Below, in pieces: positions 23,419 through 34,918 of a DNA stretch of 64,000 bases (within the stretch, counting starts at the first letter, position 1; every line of letters starts with the position of its first letter). The position numbers and the translations under genes are program-made. The notes beneath the pieces are model-generated. The model was not told where the DNA came from. It did no database searches and saw only the letters and a list, made by a program, of their open reading frames with translations. The stretch covers positions 23,935,878 to 23,999,877 of the forward strand of contig CM053269.1 of assembly GCA_028583415.1 (NCBI GenBank), in the 5' to 3' direction. Origin of the DNA: Protea cynaroides (taxonomy: Eukaryota; Streptophyta; Magnoliopsida; Proteales; Proteaceae).

Positions 23419-25626
23419 CTAGGGCTCTGCATTTGATTCCCTTATGGGCTGTGATTGACATGATCTTTGAATGAGCTAGGGCTCTACATTTGATTATGAA
23501 ATGGGCAAGAACTTGGAATATCACTTTTAGGGTGAGGAATTTGCTATTGATTCTGAAATGAACAGGAACTCAGAAGATCACTTATAGGGTGATACTGAAT
23601 GACTCTTCTTTGAAGTTCCTACCAAGTTTGGACCTTTGGGGTTAAAAATTGGAATATCCTTCTTGGAAGCTCTATGACTATGAACCTTTAGGATGCTTGA
23701 AAGTGAACCATACAGGAAGGCTTTGTTGATTTTGAACCTTTAGGGTTGAAATCTGACCCATCTTGGAAGTCTCTTGACTTTCAATCTATAGAGTGTTGGA
23801 CATATTTGAAATGATGGTGAATTCCTTGGCAGTTTTCCAAGTTTTTTGCTCCTGCTTTATTGGTGAAGGCACAAAACATGACATCAATGGAAATGGTGTC
23901 ATGGACTTCGCTGGCATGATACCTAGATTTGAAATTTACCATTTATGACCTGGTACTAAAAGTTTGACACAATTTCAGCATGGTAGTGATGACTTGGTTG
24001 CTCCCTTGGAAATGTTCCATGTAATTTGAAAATGATGATTTTCTTCAGCCAACATTGGTGTTGTTGGATTTTTGGATTGAAAGAAACTCTAGCGAGGATT
24101 TTGGACAAGAATGAGGGGAGCTTGACAGTCTCTAACCAAATTGATTTATTGATTGACCTTGGTGTTAAACTGTCGAGGGACATCTGGTCAACTAAGTTCT
24201 TTGACTGTGCACTATGGTAGACCAAATTGGTAGAACAGCCAAGCGGCGATGAAATGTGACATGGGTTTGGCCCTTGATTTAGGCTCATGAAAAGCTCAGG
24301 GCTTTGCAACATTGTTGTCCCAATTTTGAAAGATGAATGAACCATGGCCCCAAAGTAGGCATGAAGAGCAAAGGATTCGAAATGTTCCTTCAGAGAATTT
24401 GGTGATCAAATCCTAACAGGTGAGCGACCACATTGGATTTTCTTCATCAACATGATTGGGAGAACTGAGAAATTGACAAAAACCAACTTGGACGGACCTA
24501 CTTCTGTTGACTAGGAAAGTAGTGACTTCAGACTAGACAATGGATCCTTATGATCAAGTTCAATTCTTCTACATATGGTATATCTATGCCCCAGTGTCTG
24601 CATGTTGTGACAGACCGGTACTATAGAAGGAAACGAGCAACCTAACAAAGTTGGAACTAGGTTGAATCTGGATTGCATCAAGAATTTGACCATGCTTCCA
24701 AGGTCAAGGGAAGATTAATAGATTGATTGCAGAAAATGATTTCTTAAATAAACCCTTCTTGAATCTTGGAAAATGAGGGAGCTGATGATTTGATGAATTT
24801 GGCTACATCCGTAACCAGGCCATGAGAATTTGCTCTCTCCCTAACATGACCAAAGGATTTGAAGTTAAATTCTGTTGAAAGGCAATGCTTTGGAGCTCAA
24901 AAGGTGATGGTTTATTCAACTCCTCCGAGTATGATTCACTGGAGAGCAAGAGGGGTTCCTTTCCTTATGGAGGGTAGACTGGTATGACACTTCTACATGA
25001 ACCACTGAATTTTTCTATGAATGGCCAATGAGGGCAATGCTTTAGGGTTGCATCAGGTCGCCTATCCCTACTGAGGTATTATGGGTTGCCCATTGAGGTT
25101 TCTCGGGTTGCCTTTCCCTTGTTGCGGTTTCTTTTCTTCCCTTTATTTTTTTATTTTTTCTTTTTGCAAAACCCATCTTGGGTTGAATAAAAAGTCCTGA
25201 TATGGTGAGGATATTGGCAAAACTATGGTCTTATCCAATGGTCTGAAACCCTTAGGGGAAATCCGAATGACACGACTTTCATGATAAATGGGTAGCCTTG
25301 GCCCACTGTTTAAGTTAACACCTACACGCATTGATAGGCGGGCAACTATTTGAATCATCACTAAAAGCGATCTTAGGGAAATGCAGTCCCACACCAAAAT
25401 TAGAAATGGTGCCGAATTATGTTTTCCTTTCTTGGAGATGTTTAGATGGAATACGTGTCTCAACAAGCTACATCGAGAAGCCGAATCAGTCACGATCATA
25501 TCTGGACCTGAAACCTTTAAGTTTGTTGACAAGTATTGATGTTGAAGGTCCAAGAGGACTAATGTGAAACTGTCCACATGGGTCTACCATTGGGAGATTG
25601 TTTGGTTGTTTATGTAGAATGGGTTT
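23419..25626 (-). other. 3' part of element C (left fragment)
   Basis: Non-coding. The minus strand of 25480-25626 resembles 5405-5540 of copy A (ACATAAACAACCAAA..., then AGGTCCAGA), continuing the block at 37786. The left part (23419-23800) has degenerate repeats of about 70-75 bp such as GAGCTAGGGCTCTACATTTG and GAACCTTTAGGGTTGAAAT. An A/G-rich stretch on the minus strand lies at 25140-25165. The frames seen here show no domain. This 3' region is about 1.6 kb longer than that of copy A. Confidence 0.55.
25622..25626. repeat. Target site duplication GGTTT, left copy
   Basis: Matches 37786-37790 on the far side of the chromovirus. Confidence 0.85.
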
Positions 25627-25914
25627 TGTCACACCCCAATTCTGATCCAACCAGAACGGTGTGAGTGAACTGTCATTGAACCAACGGTTCACACCAGGAT
25701 CTCGATTAGGCCGTGTCCACCCATACAAACCAATTACACATAACCACAATCAGAATATAAATATATAGCGGAAGACTTTAAATAGAATGAACTGAGTATC
25801 TATTGATAATTTAAATAAATATCCCGTTATTCAAATCCAAACACATAAAATAATAATCCTTTTACATCTCTTAATACCAAGCAAAAATAACTGAAACAAT
25901 TAAATAAAAATCCA

Positions 25915-26046
25915 TCACAGGTACACGCAAAAAGGGCACTCGCATGAAGCATCATGCTCGTCCTCCCCTGCTTGTACATCCAGAGCCGCTACACCTCCAT
26001 ACGCCGGAGTGTTCACATAATCATCCACAGTGTATCCTGCTTTAAC
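25915..26046 (-). CDS. Conserved 43-codon frame in the chromovirus LTR (3' LTR copy)
   Basis: A 132-bp stretch including the stop, the same length without indels in all three LTRs of this family. The peptide begins VKAGYTVDDYVN and ends CECPFCVYL, acidic in the middle, with three cysteines in C-x-C-x2-C spacing. It follows TTTTTAG, a possible 3' splice site. The frame may extend upstream (CSPFVRTLFLD). No family recognised. See the matching finding for the pattern of synonymous changes. It could be a coding exon of an LTR-derived transcript or a chance open stretch. Confidence 0.35.
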   Translation of the reverse strand, partial: VKAGYTVDDYVNTPAYGGVAALDVQAGEDEHDASCECPFCVYL

Positions 26047-27674
26047 ATCTAAAAACAATGTACGTACAAAAGGTGAGCACACAACACAACTCAGTAAGGC
26101 AATCAGACAGTTTCACAATATTATGCATGAGTAACAATCATTTTATGCTGGGTCTAGTTTTAAGTTTGCAATGTGCTATAGAAAGGTTTGGTGGCCCCCG
26201 CACCTCTATACACGAGTGTGTGGCATCGCACAGTAGATCACACTACCACCAACCCACATGCACCCATCATTGAATAGAGATAGAGCTAAGGTATACCCGC
26301 ACCTCCCCTGATACTCTACCCATACCAGTACCTAAGCCCCTACTGGCCAGGGCTCGTAAACTGGGCTCGCAACTAACCAATCCTATATGTCAACAATGTA
26401 TGCTCTATCCCAGCACAGCCGTCTACGGCATAGAGATAGAGCTAGAGCGTGCAGGCCGGGCCGGAGACCACAATACCTCACCTCCCCCTGATACCCTATC
26501 CGCAACTAACCCACTAGGATAGAAACAATACGCAGGTAGACCCTATCCCAACATAACTCCCTACGGCATAGAGATAGAGCTAAAGCATCGTGGACAAGCC
26601 AGCGTCGAATCGGAATCCTCAGTACCACATAACAATGGCCGGGACAACATCAATATCGGAGACCACCGTACCACGACCTTCCCCTGATACCCCACCCGTA
26701 CCAAGCATGTTAAGACAGAATACTACAAAAAGGTGCCAGTGTGAAGAGCGATCCCAGGCCCATGCCCCACTCCACACACCAACGAAAACAATCACATGCC
26801 AAACAATCACATCCTATGAATGCATGAACAATAATAATAACTGAAAGTAAAGGATGGCATGTGAATATGCACAAACATCACATCATAGATATTCAATGAT
26901 TAACAACGATTTACTGTTCATTAATTATTAGGTTTAGGTCAGATTCCCTTACCTGACGCTCGTTCGTTCACTTGCTCCATGTCACAAGATCCAAACGATA
27001 TGTCACAAAGTCCTACAATATTATTAGGGTTTCATTAGAATATATTATTTAGGGTTTCATGTTGGTCGGAAACCAACAGAGATCACAAAACACCCTCACA
27101 GAGCTGACCGGTGGCATGTACCGGTCGCATCTCTGTGGGAAAGACTGGCGACCGGTATGGTCAGCCGGTCCCCACAGACAACCTCCCGAGAGGTAGCGGT
27201 CGCAACATACCGGTCGCACTATGTGCAACCGGTATAGTCGACCGGTATGTCTCCGGAAGACCATACATGGGTTTTTTGACTGCCGACGATCATCCTCCAT
27301 GGATTTTCAGGGTTTTTCCTATCCATTCTAAGTCTAGGCTTTGAGTTAGAGTTATCCCCAACTCATTCAAGTCTCGTTTCGATGAATATCATCTCGAAAC
27401 TCGAATCCAGGGTTTGACGGCAACTTAGGGTTTATTGGGCAATTTAGGGTTTTAGATCAATACCTACTTTGCATGGTATTGATCCACCCACACAACTAAC
27501 ATAGAATAAGAAGATGGATTCAAGCACTTACCGTTGACAGGCATAGCGTGAGCTTCGTCAAACGGTAATGGCGGCACCTCCTTCTTCTTCCTAGCTCCTT
27601 CTCCTTTCCAAGCTCTTTCTCTTCTCTAGGGTTTGCGAGAGACAATGGAAAGGATTTTAGGAGGTTTAAGGGTG

Positions 27675-27682
27675 TATTTATA
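27675..27682 (-). promoter_or_regulatory. TATA box, chromovirus 3' LTR
   Basis: TATAAATA on the minus strand, kept at 37471-37478 and 41779-41786 in the other two LTRs. Confidence 0.65.
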
Positions 27683-27989
27683 GGCTAGAAATAGGGTTTA
27701 GTAACCCTACTAGGATTAGGAAACTTCTAGGATTCGAAATCAAAAAAGTGGGACCCGCAGAGACCAATTTCCAAATTCCCGCACATAGCTGTGCAGGCCA
27801 TACCGGTCGACCGGTACCAAGACCGGCACCATCGACCGGTATACCTAAAATCAGGTATAATTGGTCGACTTCGGTCCGATTTCGTACCTGTTTGTTATCC
27901 GGTTGCCCCGTCTGGCTCGGTGATGATCGGAAGACCTGTCACGACACAAAACCAAGGTTAGACCGGGTTTTCAGAGTGCGGGTCTTACA

Positions 27990-28055
27990 ACTCAATCACC
28001 CTTAAAAGAAATTTCGTCCCGAAATTTGCATGTAGGTACTACAACTCCCTCACCC
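27990..28055 (-). other. Polypurine-tract region of the chromovirus, duplicated
   Basis: On the minus strand the stretch AATTTCGGGACGAAATTTC, then TTTTAAGGGTGA, stands just before the 3' LTR, the Tekay/Del pattern. A second copy (AAATTTATTTTAAGGGTGAG) lies at about 28047-28073, overlapping the end of integrase, so the area is locally duplicated. Confidence 0.6.
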
Positions 28056-29132
28056 TTAAAATAAATTTCGGCCTCGAAATTTGAACGTACCTTGATCGTC
28101 AAAAAGGTTAGGGTACTCCTTCCTCATCGCGCTCTCTTCTTCCCAAGTAATTTCCTCCACATTTTGGCTTCTCCAATGCACCTTCACATAGTGGATATCC
28201 TTGGTTCGAAGTTGCTGAACTTTTCGGCTTGAGAGCATTACCGGCACCACTTCGAAAGTTAAGTCTTCGATCAAGTCTGGAGGATCAGCGATCAAGATAT
28301 GCGATGGATCTCTGACATACTTTTTCAGTAATGATACATGGAACACATTATGGACGCTAGACATAGATGGTGGTAGAGCCAATTGATATGCTACATTACC
28401 ACGTCGATTCAATATCTCATATGGTCCCACATACCTGGGGCATAGCTTCCCCTTCTTACCAAATCGTTTCCGACCTCGCACCGGTGACACCTTCAAGAAT
28501 ACTTTGTCACCCACTGCAAACTCCAGATCTCGACGTCGATTATCCGCATAATGCTTCTGTCGGACTTGAGCTGTCTTGACTCTCTCTTTGATTTGATCAA
28601 TCACTCGGCAAGTTTCTTCAACAAACTCTGGTCCTACAATTCTTCTTTCCCCCACTTCATTCCATAACAGAGGTGTACGACACTTCTTCCCATAGAGTGC
28701 TTCATACGGGGCCGTCTGAATTGTAGCCCGATAACTGTTGTTGTAAGCAAACTCGATAAGTGATAGCTTCTCATCCCAAGCTCCTTTGAAATCTAATGCA
28801 CAAGCTCGGAGCATATCTTCCAAAATTTGAATAGTTCGCTCGACTGTCCGTCCGTCCGAGGATGAAAAGCTGTCCCGAACTTCAATTGTGTTCCCATAGC
28901 TTTTCGTAATCCTTCCCGAACTTCGATGTAAAACGGGGATCTCGTCGGATACTATACTCTCTGGAACGCCATGAAGTCCGACTATATTATCAACATATAA
29001 CTTGGCCGGTTTCTCCATGGTATACCGAGGTCCGACCGCAATAAATCGAGCTGTCTTGGTGAGTCGATCCATTATAACCCAAACCGCATCCACCGACCTT
29101 GGTGTCAAAGGTAGGCCGGTGACAAAATCCAT
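28056..29132 (-). pseudogene. Integrase core, C-terminal domain and chromodomain, chromovirus
   Basis: Open for 358 codons. The core begins at the first catalytic Asp (MDFVTGLPL, D2), the second Asp is D63 (VSDE) and the Glu E98 (TVERT). Between D63 and E98 the residues do not match integrase (about codons 64-96) although another frame does, so small deletions shifted and then restored the frame; the spacing is 34 residues instead of the usual 35. The GPY/F motif (GPYEIL) is at 236-241 and a chromodomain at about 293-345 (VKVHWRSQNVEEITWEEE), which in chromoviruses steers integration to particular chromatin. The zinc finger lies upstream out of frame. Confidence 0.85.
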
Positions 29133-29946
29133 AGTGATACAATCCCACTTCCATGCAGGTTACCGTAACGGCTGTAGTAAACCCGCGGGTCTTTGCCTTT
29201 CCGCTTTAACTTGTTGACAATTCGGACATTGGAACACCGAAACTAGCTATATCCGCTTTCATACCCCTCCACCAATATAGTCTTCTTAGATCATGGTACA
29301 TCTTGGTACTTCCCGGATGTACCGAATATGGAGTGTAATGAGCTTAGTCATAATTCGACCTCGATATCGCAGTCTTCGCTCTCGGGTATACATAGCCGTC
29401 CGCGATACTTGAGTACTTTGTCCGATTCCAAGGTAAAGTCAGAATTGCACGTATCCTTCTCTAAGTCTTCCTGCACTGTCTTGAGATATGGATCCTGTAG
29501 GATTGCTACCTTGACTTCATCAATTAGACCCGGTGAGATCTTCAATGCGGCGAACATCATAGTGAACTTATGAATCAAGCCCTGCTCAACTGGATCTTTT
29601 GCAGTTTCGATAAATGTTCTTCATCAATTTCCATTGAACTCGAGGCTGCAGACACAATGCAGCATTTGTACTTGGTCCTGCCTCAGGCTTCGATGCCCAC
29701 TTTCTGCTTAAGGCGTCAGCCACCACATTTGCTTTACCCGGATGGTACTGGATGTCACAATCATAATCTTTTAACAATTCCAGCCTTCTCCTCTATCTCA
29801 TATTCAGATCCTTCTGAGTGAAAAGATAAGTTAAGCTCTTGTGATCTGACTTGATCTGAAACTTCTCACCGTACAAGTAGTGTCTCCAAGTCTTGATTGC
29901 GTGAATAACTGCTGCTAGCTCCAAGTCATGCGTAGGATAGTTCTTC
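29133..29946 (-). pseudogene. RNase H C-terminus and integrase zinc-finger region, chromovirus
   Basis: Broken into short frames. 29984-29793 carries the RNase H middle (YASRRLKEHEKNYPTHDLEL, SDHKSLTYLF), 29777-29586 its end (GKANVVADALSRK), 29578-29348 the linker, and 29133-29240 the CPNCQQVKAE part of the integrase zinc finger, ended by a stop before MDFVTG. At least three frame changes. Confidence 0.8.
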
Positions 29947-31767
29947 TCATGCTCTTTTAATCGTCTTGATGCGTAAGCAATCACATTCTCCTTGCATCAA
30001 TACACACCCGATACCCAACCCCGAAGCATCCGTATACAAAGTAAATGGTACGCTTGGTTCTGGGATGGTCAAGATAGGTGCAGAGACAAGTCTTGACTTC
30101 AAAGTTTGAAAGCACTTCTCACACTCATCTGTCCATATGAATTTCTCTCCCTTCTTGGTCAATCTGGTGAGTGGAACTGCGATCCTGGAGTAATCTTCCA
30201 CGAATCTTCTATAATAACCAGCCAACCCAAGGAAACTACGAATCTCCGCCACAGATTTTGGTGCTTCCCATCCTACTATAGCAGCTATCTTGCTTGGATC
30301 AACCTTCATACCATCTTCAGATACAACATGGCCCAAGAAAGCCACTTCCTTCAGCCAAAACTCACACTTCTTGAATTTTGCATAAAGCCTCAGATCCCTC
30401 AGCCATTGTAGGGCTGCCCTCAAATGCGTTGTATGAGTCTCCATGTCCTTAGAGTAAATCAATATGTCATCGATGAATACGATGACCGAAGTGTCCAACA
30501 TATCATGGAACACTCGGTTCATCAGTTCCATAAATGACGCTGGAGCATTGGTCAACCCGAAAGACATAACCAGAAACTCATAATGCCCATACCTCGTCCT
30601 GAAAGCAGTCTTCGGAATATCTCCGGCCTTGATCTTCAATTGGTGATACCCCGATCGGAGATCGATCTTCGAGAAAACCTTTGCACCCTGCAGCTTATCA
30701 AACAGATCATCGATCCTAGGCAAAGGATACCGATTCTTAATCGTCAACTTGTTCAGCTCACGGTAGTCAATACATAGTCGTACACTTCCATCTTTCTTCT
30801 TGACGAATAATATAGGTGCTCCCCAAGGCGATATACTAGGTCGTATGAAGCCCTTATCCAGCAATTCTTGTAATTGGGTCTTCAACTCCTTTAACTCGGT
30901 CGGGGCCATCCTGTATGGTGCTTTAGACACCGGCGCCGAACTTGGCATAAGGTCTATCAGAAATTCTGTAGCCCTGTCTGGTGGTAAACCTGGGAGATCT
31001 TCTGGAAATACATCTGGAAACTCCCGAACCACATCTATATCTTCCATCTTGAGTGACTCTGCCGTGAGATCGACTACAGTTACGAGATAACCCACTCCCC
31101 CTTTCTCCAAGCATCTCTTAGTTTTTAGGGCGGAGAGGATCAGCTTCCGCTTCCTGGATAGCTTAATCCCTGCGAAACTATATTCCCTTCCCTCTTTGTC
31201 AGTAAGCACAAGCTTCCTTTGACCACATAAAAGGATGGCCGAATGATGGCCTAGCCAATCCATCCCCAAAATGACATCAAAGTCTGCCATCTCAAGTATT
31301 ACTAGGCTTGCTTCTAAGTCTCGGCCCTCAATACATACAGTACATGGTCCATAATATTCGGTCAAAGCCACTTCGACTCCTAGTGGAGAGCGAACTATCA
31401 AGCTTGGGTTCAAATGCTTGATTGGTAACTCCATTCGCTTCCCAAAATAAATAGAAACAAAGGAGTGCGTGGCCCCAGAGTCAAATAATACTCTGACGGG
31501 TAAACCAGCTACATTTACAATTCCTGGAATATATTGCCCCCTTAGTTCTACATGCTCATGCAACTGAAAGAATAACCAAATAGTAAGGGATAAAGTCGTA
31601 CCGGTTACCACATCAGGTGATGCGGCTGCCTCTTCAGTGGTGACCGCATAAACTCTTCCTTGCTGGGGAGCTTGCTTCTTAGGTAGAGTGCAGTTCCTTG
31701 CAACATGTCCCAGCTGCTGACAGTTATAACATTTAATATTTGGGTTGGGTCTGGCGAATTGTGGCAC
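29947..31767 (-). pseudogene. Zinc knuckle, protease, reverse transcriptase and start of RNase H, chromovirus
   Basis: Open for 606 codons in the same frame as gag, separated from it only by the TAG at 31809-31807. CCHC knuckle C13-C16-H21-C26 (CYNCQQLGHVARNC), protease active site D96-S-G-A-T, RT fingers near 310-340 (VKKKDGSVRLCIDYRELN), palm with F431-I-D-D, connection, and RNase H start (YTDASG, D580). A frameshift near 29990, just after CVLMQG, ends it. Residues 56-85, between the knuckle and the protease, look unlike relatives and may be an insertion. RT itself appears intact, which is unusual among the elements here. Confidence 0.9.
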
Positions 31768-31806
31768 AGGTGGTGCCGGGTTGTTTCTCGTAGGTGCTGT
31801 AGCGGT

Positions 31807-32985
31807 CTATGCCCTGTATGGGCGGAATGGTCTAGTATTACCGCCACCCGAGCTCTCACCAGCGGATCTCTTCACTCCCCTGTTCTGAGCGAAGAAGCTG
31901 TCCCTCTGACTGGACTCTATCACCCTCGCAACCTGCACCACCTCATTGTAGGTCTTCTTGTCCAGACCCAAAAGGTGCTCTCTGATGCTTCCACGTAGTC
32001 CCATGGTGAACCTACGTGTCTTGGTCTCCTCCTGCATACTGGCCGGTGCAAAGAAGAATAGCTCTTCATACCTCTGCTGATAGGCGTCTACGGTCGACTG
32101 AGCTTGCTGCAGATTGAGAAACTCTCTCTCCATTTGATCTCTGAAGCTTTTCGGAAAGTATTTGTCGAAGAAAACCACTTTAAACACTTCCCAATCAACC
32201 AGGGTATACTTATTCTCCAGATATGCCCGAGTAGAATTCCACCAAGCATTGGCGTCTTCCTTTAACATATGAGTGACAAACAGAACCTTCTCCTCCTCAG
32301 TGCAAGTCATCAGTCGGAAGTTCTTTTCCATTTTAGAAACCCACTGTGCTGGCCACAATGGTTTCCCCCGTCCCGCCCTCGTGAACGATGAAGGTTTCAA
32401 CTTCAAGAATCTGTCCACTGACCTGCTCAGGTCATGTTGTCCCTGTGTGTCTGCCCCGTACCATGGTGGTGGATACGGATAAGCTCCCGGGTATGTAGAA
32501 GGCGACGGAAACCGATGCGGTGGTGGTATGTTCTGTGCTTGGCCCCTCGGCCTTGGGCTACTCTGCATCGGTTGGGTAGTATTAATTCCTCCCGACTCGG
32601 GCGTATTTCCCGCGGAACCGAACCCGTTGGCCCGAGCATCTTGCACTTGCCGGCTCGAAATTCCTTCGTTGAGCCTGCATCTGATAGACCAAGTTCGTAA
32701 TAATGGTCTCAGAATTCCTGTGAGGTGGGCCAGGTAAATTTGTCGGTACCTCTGTGACCTATTCCTCCTCCACTTCAGGACTGGGTTCTCTAACCTGGTC
32801 TTGTTCAGCTTGCTCTTCTTATAGGCGCATCCTGGCCTGATGACGCTTCCGACCCCTTCGACCGTTTCCACCTGCCATCTCAGACTATTTATTTGGATCT
32901 GAGAAGAAGACATAACACATGAGAACATCAATAATAGTAGTGTTAGTCTTGAATAATGCAAGGGAAAATAGTCGAGAAGTAACAT
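31807..32985 (-). pseudogene. gag, chromovirus
   Basis: A 392-codon frame. The first 100 or so codons are unlike gag and may be 5' leader read through; the recognisable capsid begins near codon 185 (RFLKLKPSSFTRAG, then WVSKMEKNFRLMTCTEEEKVLF, AYLENKYTLVDWEVFKVVFFDKYFP), the retrotransposon gag domain. It ends at TAG 31809-31807 before the zinc knuckle, which lies in the same frame downstream; an intact element would read through as gag-pol. The real start is uncertain. Confidence 0.85.
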
Positions 32986-33300
32986 TTCAATTTACACAAT
33001 TTTAGAAATTTTAAATTCAATTTTTCTGGTTCTTTGGGGCGTACCGGTCGCAACATACCGATCGCACACCTGTGGAAATATGCTGCGACCGGTATAGTCG
33101 ACCGGTCAGAATTAAAATTCTGGCTGAGACATAGCGGTCGCATGTCTAGGAGATACCGGTCGACACTCTGTATACAGTGTTGCGACCGGTATAGTCGACC
33201 GGTCAGGAAAATTTTTCTGACCGAGACATAGCGGTCGTACACCTGGGGTGATACCGGTCGACCGGTATAGGCAAAACCGTCGACTGGTATACCCAGAATT
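32986..33300. repeat. ACCGGT-rich repeats in the chromovirus leader
   Basis: Two to three imperfect units of about 90 bp, each with GCGACCGGT-ATAGTCG-ACCGGTC and ACATAGCGGTCG. Includes the perfect 16-bp palindrome TACCGGTCGACCGGTA at 33252-33267. Related ACCGGT clusters occur in all three LTRs of the family. Confidence 0.8.
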
Positions 33301-33315
33301 GACTTTAAAATCGCG

Positions 33316-33340
33316 AAAAGTGAGAAATTTTCTCACTTTT
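33316..33340. repeat. 25-bp perfect palindrome
   Basis: AAAAGTGAGAAA, one central T, then TTTCTCACTTTT: 12-bp arms without mismatch. Lies between the ACCGGT repeats and the likely first exon of the antisense gene. Confidence 0.9.
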
Positions 33341-33454
33341 CTTTCTTTCTCCTCTCCGGTGGCGATTCTTCTCTGCCCAACTGAGTTGCTACAGTCCGGC
33401 CGGTACTCTTAGAAGCCGATTTCTTCCATTCAAAAGCTAGAACATCGTCTCCAG

Positions 33455-33880
33455 GTAGGTCTCCTCCCTCTCTCTCATATTTTACAAGTTTTTCCATATC
33501 GTCTATATGTAGAAATTTAGGTTTTTCTTTGTTCGAGATGATTTAACCGTAGGAATTCTTTTCCTTCGGCTTGGAAAGGGTTTAGGGACCCCCAAGAGCA
33601 AAAGCCCTCAACCAATTTGGGGTTCCACCGAATGGTTTTGATAAAAATCGAATTTTTACACTTTTTAACCTAGGTTTTCCAAAAATTTCAAAATTTCTAA
33701 TTTTTCTTAAATTCTTGAAATTTCTCCTTTAAATTGCCTGTGATTGGTTTGTCGAAGAGTGTGGGGGTTACGTAAGTCCTCCTCCCCATGTTTTTGGGTG
33801 AGTTCGAGGCTTTTTCCCAATTTATAGCCGTTATGCTGCCGAAATTTCGAAAATTTCTAACTTTTTATTTTGTTTTGCAG
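33455..33880 (+). other. Likely 5'UTR intron of the antisense gene
   Basis: Donor CTCCAG/GTAGGT at 33455 and acceptor TTTTATTTTGTTTTGCAG ending at 33880, T-rich inside, eight bases before the ATG at 33888. Intron 426 bp. Both sites fit plant consensus well; no transcript evidence. Confidence 0.5.
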
Positions 33881-33887
33881 ATTTTAA

Positions 33888-34918
33888 ATGGCTCCTAGAC
33901 GTGCTCTTGGCAAGCATCCCCACGACTCGAGTTCACGTGCCCCCCAGCCACCAGTTCCCCAATTTGACGAGCACTGGTTTCGTTCTATAGAGGCACAAGC
34001 TCGATTATCGTGGTTCGATAATAAGAGCATTGAATCAGGGAGACGGGTCAACGTGGAACACTTAGACCGGTTCGACGTGCGAGCGGCGTTCGACAGGCTT
34101 GGTTGGTTGCCCGTCATTTCATACACCTACACCACCCATCCTAACCTGGTTAAGCATTTCTTTGCTAACCTGGAGCTGCACGGAGATGTGAACGATCCCA
34201 ATCAAGGTAGGGATTTACGTATCTCCAGTTATGTCCGGGGTGTTCCCATTTCCTTTAACACCCATCAGCTGGCCGACCTTTTAGGGGTTCCAAATGATGG
34301 GGACCTAGTATATTGCCCTCCCAAAGCGAAGGGCTATCTGACTGAGGACCTGCGTCGAGAGATAGCTCATCAGATCCTTAACCCTGGGGTTCCTATGAAG
34401 GAGGCTAGCTTGAGACCCTCCACGGGTGGGTACACGCATCATCCAAAGACAACATCGTCCCCCAGAGCGGCCATTATGGTGAGTTATCCCAGCTCACTCA
34501 GTACATCACTTACTGCATCTGCACTGGGGAGCGGATCTCTCTCCCATACCTCATCATTAGGACTATGCATCAGGCGACCCTGGCCGATCAGGCCAGTAAC
34601 CTTCCCTACGTTCGTCTCATTACCTTTCTTCTTCGCCGTCTGGGCGTGAGCATGAGAGGCGAGGTGACCGTCGAGGACACTATGACGTCTGATATAGACT
34701 GGGACGCCATTCAGAGGATGCAGATGGTCGATCTGCCGGTTAGTGACGACGAGTTGGAGGCTCGCCCTCGTCCACTTGGGAGAGTAGCAGCAGCAGCAGC
34801 AGCAGCAGCCGCGGCCAATGCGGCCTATGCGGCAGAGATGGGTGATGACGATGTAGCTGGGGAAGCACCGGTGCACGCCCCACACCGCACCCGCACCACC
34901 ACCATCCGTTCCCCATAG
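33888..34918 (+). pseudogene. Antisense extra ORF in the chromovirus leader (putative plant transposon protein family)
   Basis: Runs opposite to the retrotransposon, between its 5' LTR and gag. The first frame (33888-34649, 253 codons, MAPRRALGKHPHDS...) keeps to the family until about codon 180: HFFANLELHGD, then SSYVRGVPISFNTHQLADLLGVP resemble the domain found in many plant proteins annotated as putative plant transposon protein. The frame then changes; family-like sequence continues at 34565-34918 (LPYVRLITFLLRRLGVSM), with an alanine run of GCA/GCC codons at 34785-34815. At least one frameshift between 34440 and 34600, so probably broken. It has its own likely 5'UTR intron. Role unknown; antisense extra ORFs have been reported in plant Ty3/gypsy elements. 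Confidence 0.65.

Larger units (their letters stand above)
25627..27989 (-). repeat. Chromovirus 3' LTR (left)
   Basis: 2363 bp, minus strand TGTAAGACCCGC...GGGGTGTGACA. Contains a TATA box (TATAAATA on the minus strand, 27682-27675), a GTAAGT donor-like site (minus, 27531-27526), a cluster of ACCGGT motifs (27115-27250, 27801-27845) and the 43-codon frame at 25915-26046. Confidence 0.92.

Noticed and set aside
30106..30411. Plus-strand frames across the chromovirus RT and integrase (30106-31090, 28367-29821, 32273-32737)
   Set aside because: Opposite-strand shadows of gag-pol.
31555..31625. Small intron in the chromovirus pol before protease
   Set aside because: A GT...TTTCAG stretch exists but is under 60 bp, shorter than plant introns normally allow, and the frame is open without removing it.
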